Assembly: GCA_022775045.1 (NCBI GenBank)
Contig: JALFLB010000002.1
Location: 53,450-117,449 of the forward strand
Reading direction: 5' to 3'
Length of the DNA stretch: 64,000 nucleotides
Origin: Agathobacter sp.
Lineage (GTDB): Bacteria > Bacillota > Clostridia > Lachnospirales > Lachnospiraceae
Shown: one piece after another, positions 61,690-64,000 of the stretch
Numbering within the stretch: the first letter of the stretch is position 1
Layout of the letters: each line of letters starts with the position of its first letter
Position numbers and translations under genes: made by a program
The notes under the pieces: model-generated
Told to the model about the DNA's origin: nothing
Databases searched by the model: none
Seen by the model: only the letters and a program-made list of their open reading frames with translations

Positions 61690-63507
61690 TTAAACTGCCT
61701 GTTCAAACTGTGAATTATACAAATCTGCATAAAAACCGTTCTTAGCAAGCAGCTGTTCATGATTTCCCTGCTCGACAATATCTCCGTCCTTCATTACTAA
61801 AATCAAATCTGCATCACGGATTGTCGACAAACGATGTGCAATGATAAAACTTGTTCGTCCTCGCATCAGATTATCCAGTGCCTTCTGAATCCGTTCTTCC
61901 GTTCGGGTATCAACGGAAGAGGTCGCCTCATCGAGAATCAGAATCGGATTATCTGCAAGAATGGCACGGGCAATCGTGAGCAGCTGCTTCTGTCCTTGTG
62001 AAACATTGCTTGCATCCTCATTCAATTCCATCTGATATCCGCCCGGCAGAGTCTGGATAAAGTGATGGGCATGGGCAGCCTTAGCAGCAGCAATGACCTC
62101 TTCGTCCGTCGCATCCAGCCTTCCATATCGGATGTTTTCCATGATTGTTCCCTGAAACAGCCAGGTATCCTGCAGCACCATACCAAACGCATCCCTCAGC
62201 TCATGCCTGTTAAACTGTCGCACATCATGTCCGTCCACCATAATTGAACCGCCTGTGACATCATAGAATCGCATTAAAAGCTTTACCATGGTAGTCTTAC
62301 CGGCACCAGTCGGACCGACAATTGCAATCTTTTGCCCGCTCCGGACATTTGCGGAAAAATTATGGATAATCGTCTGATCAGGCTGATAACCAAAAGAGAC
62401 ATGGGAAAACTCAACCCTGCCCTCAACCTTTTCTAAATGAACCGGATTCTCCACGGTAATCTCCTCTTCTTCCTCATCCAGAAAATCAAACACACGCTCC
62501 GATGCAGCGGTCATGGACTGCAGTTGGTTTGCCACCTGAGCAATCTGCTGGATCGGCTGGGTAAAGTTCTTCACATACTGGATAAATGCCTGAATCTCAC
62601 CAACCCCAATCGTACCGCGGATGGCAAGAATTCCACCAGAGATTGCAACTCCCACATAGCCAAGATTTCCGACAAACTGCATGATCGGCTGCATCAGTCC
62701 GGAAAGAAACTGGGATTTCCAGGCTGACCGGTACAGAATATTATTGGTATCCTCGAAGGTTTTGATTGTCTCCTCCTCCTTATTGTACGCCTGTACCACA
62801 AGGTGACCGCCATACACCTCTTCCACCTGTCCGTTAATATGCCCCAGGTATTCCTGCTGTTGCCGGAAGTACTTTTGTGAATGCTTCGCTACAAAGGAAA
62901 TAAGCAACACAGAAATAGGAAGAATCACAAGTGATATAACCGTCATAATTCCCGATATTGAAATCATCATTGCAAGTGTACCAATCAGTGTTGCAACACT
63001 TGTAATAATCATGGTAATACTCTGGTTCAGACTTTGTCCAAGTGTATCTACATCATTGGTAATGCGCGAAAGCACTTCCCCATATGTCCGGCTCTCAAAA
63101 TATTTCATTGGCATCCGGTTAATCTTTTTCGAAATATCCTGTCGCATACGATAGCAGGTCTTCTGTGTAATACCGGTCATAATCATTCCCTGAATGAAAC
63201 TAAATACCGCACTGCACAAATACAAAGCCAAAGTAAACAGAAGCACCTTTGCAATATAGGAAAAATCAATTGCACCTGTTCCTGCAATCTTCTTCCCAAG
63301 ACCATCCACCAATGCATTTGTTGCACGCGCCATAACCTTTGGTCCTGCAACAGAAAAAACCGTAGAGATTGCGGCAAAAATCATGACTGCCACAATCGCG
63401 ATCCAGTATCTGCCCAGATACCGGATCAGCTTACTGATTGCACCTTTAAAATTCTTAGGTTTTTCCCCCGGCATCATACCTTTCCCCGGTCCGTGTCCAT
63501 GTGCCAT
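61690..63507 (-). CDS. ABC exporter subunit (heterodimeric, BmrA/MsbA-like fold)
   Basis: 605 residues: six-helix type 1 exporter domain (about 25-340), then an ATPase domain with Walker A GPTGAGKTTMV, Q-loop VLQDTWLFQGT, signature VSQGQKQLL and Walker B ILILDEATSSVD. The signature departs from LSGGQ, as often in one half of heterodimers. The Gly/His/Pro-rich N-terminus (HGHGPGKGMMPGEKPKNF) is typical of this Firmicute pair. One base after its partner's stop, so they form one transporter; substrate unknown. Confidence 0.93.
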   Translation of the reverse strand: MAHGHGPGKGMMPGEKPKNFKGAISKLIRYLGRYWIAIVAVMIFAAISTVFSVAGPKVMARATNALVDGLGKKIAGTGAIDFSYIAKVLLFTLALYLCSAVFSFIQGMIMTGITQKTCYRMRQDISKKINRMPMKYFESRTYGEVLSRITNDVDTLGQSLNQSITMIITSVATLIGTLAMMISISGIMTVISLVILPISVLLISFVAKHSQKYFRQQQEYLGHINGQVEEVYGGHLVVQAYNKEEETIKTFEDTNNILYRSAWKSQFLSGLMQPIMQFVGNLGYVGVAISGGILAIRGTIGVGEIQAFIQYVKNFTQPIQQIAQVANQLQSMTAASERVFDFLDEEEEEITVENPVHLEKVEGRVEFSHVSFGYQPDQTIIHNFSANVRSGQKIAIVGPTGAGKTTMVKLLMRFYDVTGGSIMVDGHDVRQFNRHELRDAFGMVLQDTWLFQGTIMENIRYGRLDATDEEVIAAAKAAHAHHFIQTLPGGYQMELNEDASNVSQGQKQLLTIARAILADNPILILDEATSSVDTRTEERIQKALDNLMRGRTSFIIAHRLSTIRDADLILVMKDGDIVEQGNHEQLLAKNGFYADLYNSQFEQAV

Positions 63508-63508
63508 C

Positions 63509-64000
63509 TTAATTCACCTCCTCAGCAAGCCCCAGTTCCTTTGCGGACAACTGACTTCTCGCAATCTGCCCATACACATCACAGCTCCTTAACAGCTCTT
63601 CGTGTGTTCCTTTTCCCACAATCCTGCCTTCATCCAGAACGAGGATCTGATCTGCATGCAGAATCGTGCTGATTCTCTGTGCAACAATCAATACCGTTGC
63701 CTCCCCTGTTTTGCTCTCAAGCGCCCTCCGAAGTGCCGCATCCGTCTTCATATCAAGCGCAGAAAAACTGTCATCAAAAACATAGATTTTCGGATTCTTT
63801 GCAATCGCCCGGGCAATGGCAAGTCTCTGCTTCTGTCCGCCGGACACATTGCTTCCGCCCTGTGCGATATGGCTTTCATATCCATCATTTTTCTCTTCAA
63901 TAAATTCACTGGCCTGCGCAATCTCTGCAGCCTCATGAATCTGTTCGTCAGTGGCATCCTCTGCTCCAAAACGAAGATTGCTTGCAATCGTACCGGAGAA
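63509..64000 (-). CDS. ABC exporter partner subunit (5' part outside the window)
   Basis: The last 163 codons are visible, running open to the window edge: FSGTIASNLRFG, then signature VSGGQKQRLAIARAI, Walker B YVFDDSFSALD and H-loop region VAQRIST. In this half the catalytic Glu after Walker B is Asp and the H-loop His is Gln, so this site is probably the non-catalytic one of the pair. Belongs with the downstream exporter subunit. Confidence 0.92.
   Translation of the reverse strand, partial: FSGTIASNLRFGAEDATDEQIHEAAEIAQASEFIEEKNDGYESHIAQGGSNVSGGQKQRLAIARAIAKNPKIYVFDDSFSALDMKTDAALRRALESKTGEATVLIVAQRISTILHADQILVLDEGRIVGKGTHEELLRSCDVYGQIARSQLSAKELGLAEEVN

Overview
The window is a chromosomal segment of a low-GC, spore-forming anaerobic Firmicute, most likely a member of the Lachnospiraceae. 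The evidence is a Spo0A gene, a SpoIID-domain protein, a Rex redox regulator, a PheST T-box, a Re-type citrate synthase, a GGGtGRT protein, a DUF5688 protein and a small high-cysteine (HCB13-type) peptide. I cannot name the genus from sequence alone. Genes are dense and mostly on the minus strand, with short operons separated by clear hairpin terminators.

Layout. 1-4240: rex (partial), then the oxidative TCA branch operon (Re-citrate synthase, GntR regulator, isocitrate dehydrogenase) with a 20-bp operator palindrome, then a Cys/Gly-rich peptide. 4276-12193: small lineage genes, a secreted InlB-repeat/propeller protein, a divergent EF-G paralog, an ABC-F ATPase and a membrane diguanylate cyclase. 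12359-22330: aromatic amino acid genes (tyrA, aroA), a PilZ protein, queA, pheT/pheS behind a T-box, a SpoIID-domain protein and a structured RNA that is probably 6S RNA. 22421-31995: pckA, a CheY/CheX pair in which CheX carries four 29-residue repeats, thrC, an AP2-domain protein, leuCD divergent from a LysR regulator, and DUF6062.

31985-38099: a YwaF-like membrane protein, leuS, ilvC, ilvN, a zinc-ribbon membrane protein and a Nudix hydrolase. 38155-41416 is the only clearly accessory stretch: a secreted nuclease with an in-frame stop and open tail, gene debris (Rpn-type and PDDEXK-type nuclease remnants) and a DinJ-YafQ toxin-antitoxin pair. 41581-49209: the GGGtGRT/Fe-S scaffold-like pair, a left-handed beta-helix transferase, a topoisomerase III with five C-terminal zinc repeats and a degenerate ATPase beside it. 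49355-53696: asd, argH, queH, an HD protein and tRNA-Thr. 53761-64000: a polyamine regulator and transporter operon, DUF5688, glgA, spo0A and a heterodimeric ABC exporter (second subunit partial).

Themes. Amino acid synthesis (Glu via citrate, Phe/Tyr, Leu/Ile/Val, Thr/Lys/Met via asd, Arg) dominates. Three separate loci suggest cyclic-di-GMP signalling: a GGDEF protein, a PilZ protein and the CheX fusion. The least explained units are the CheY/CheX-repeat pair, the GGGtGRT operon, and the topoisomerase/pseudo-ATPase pair.
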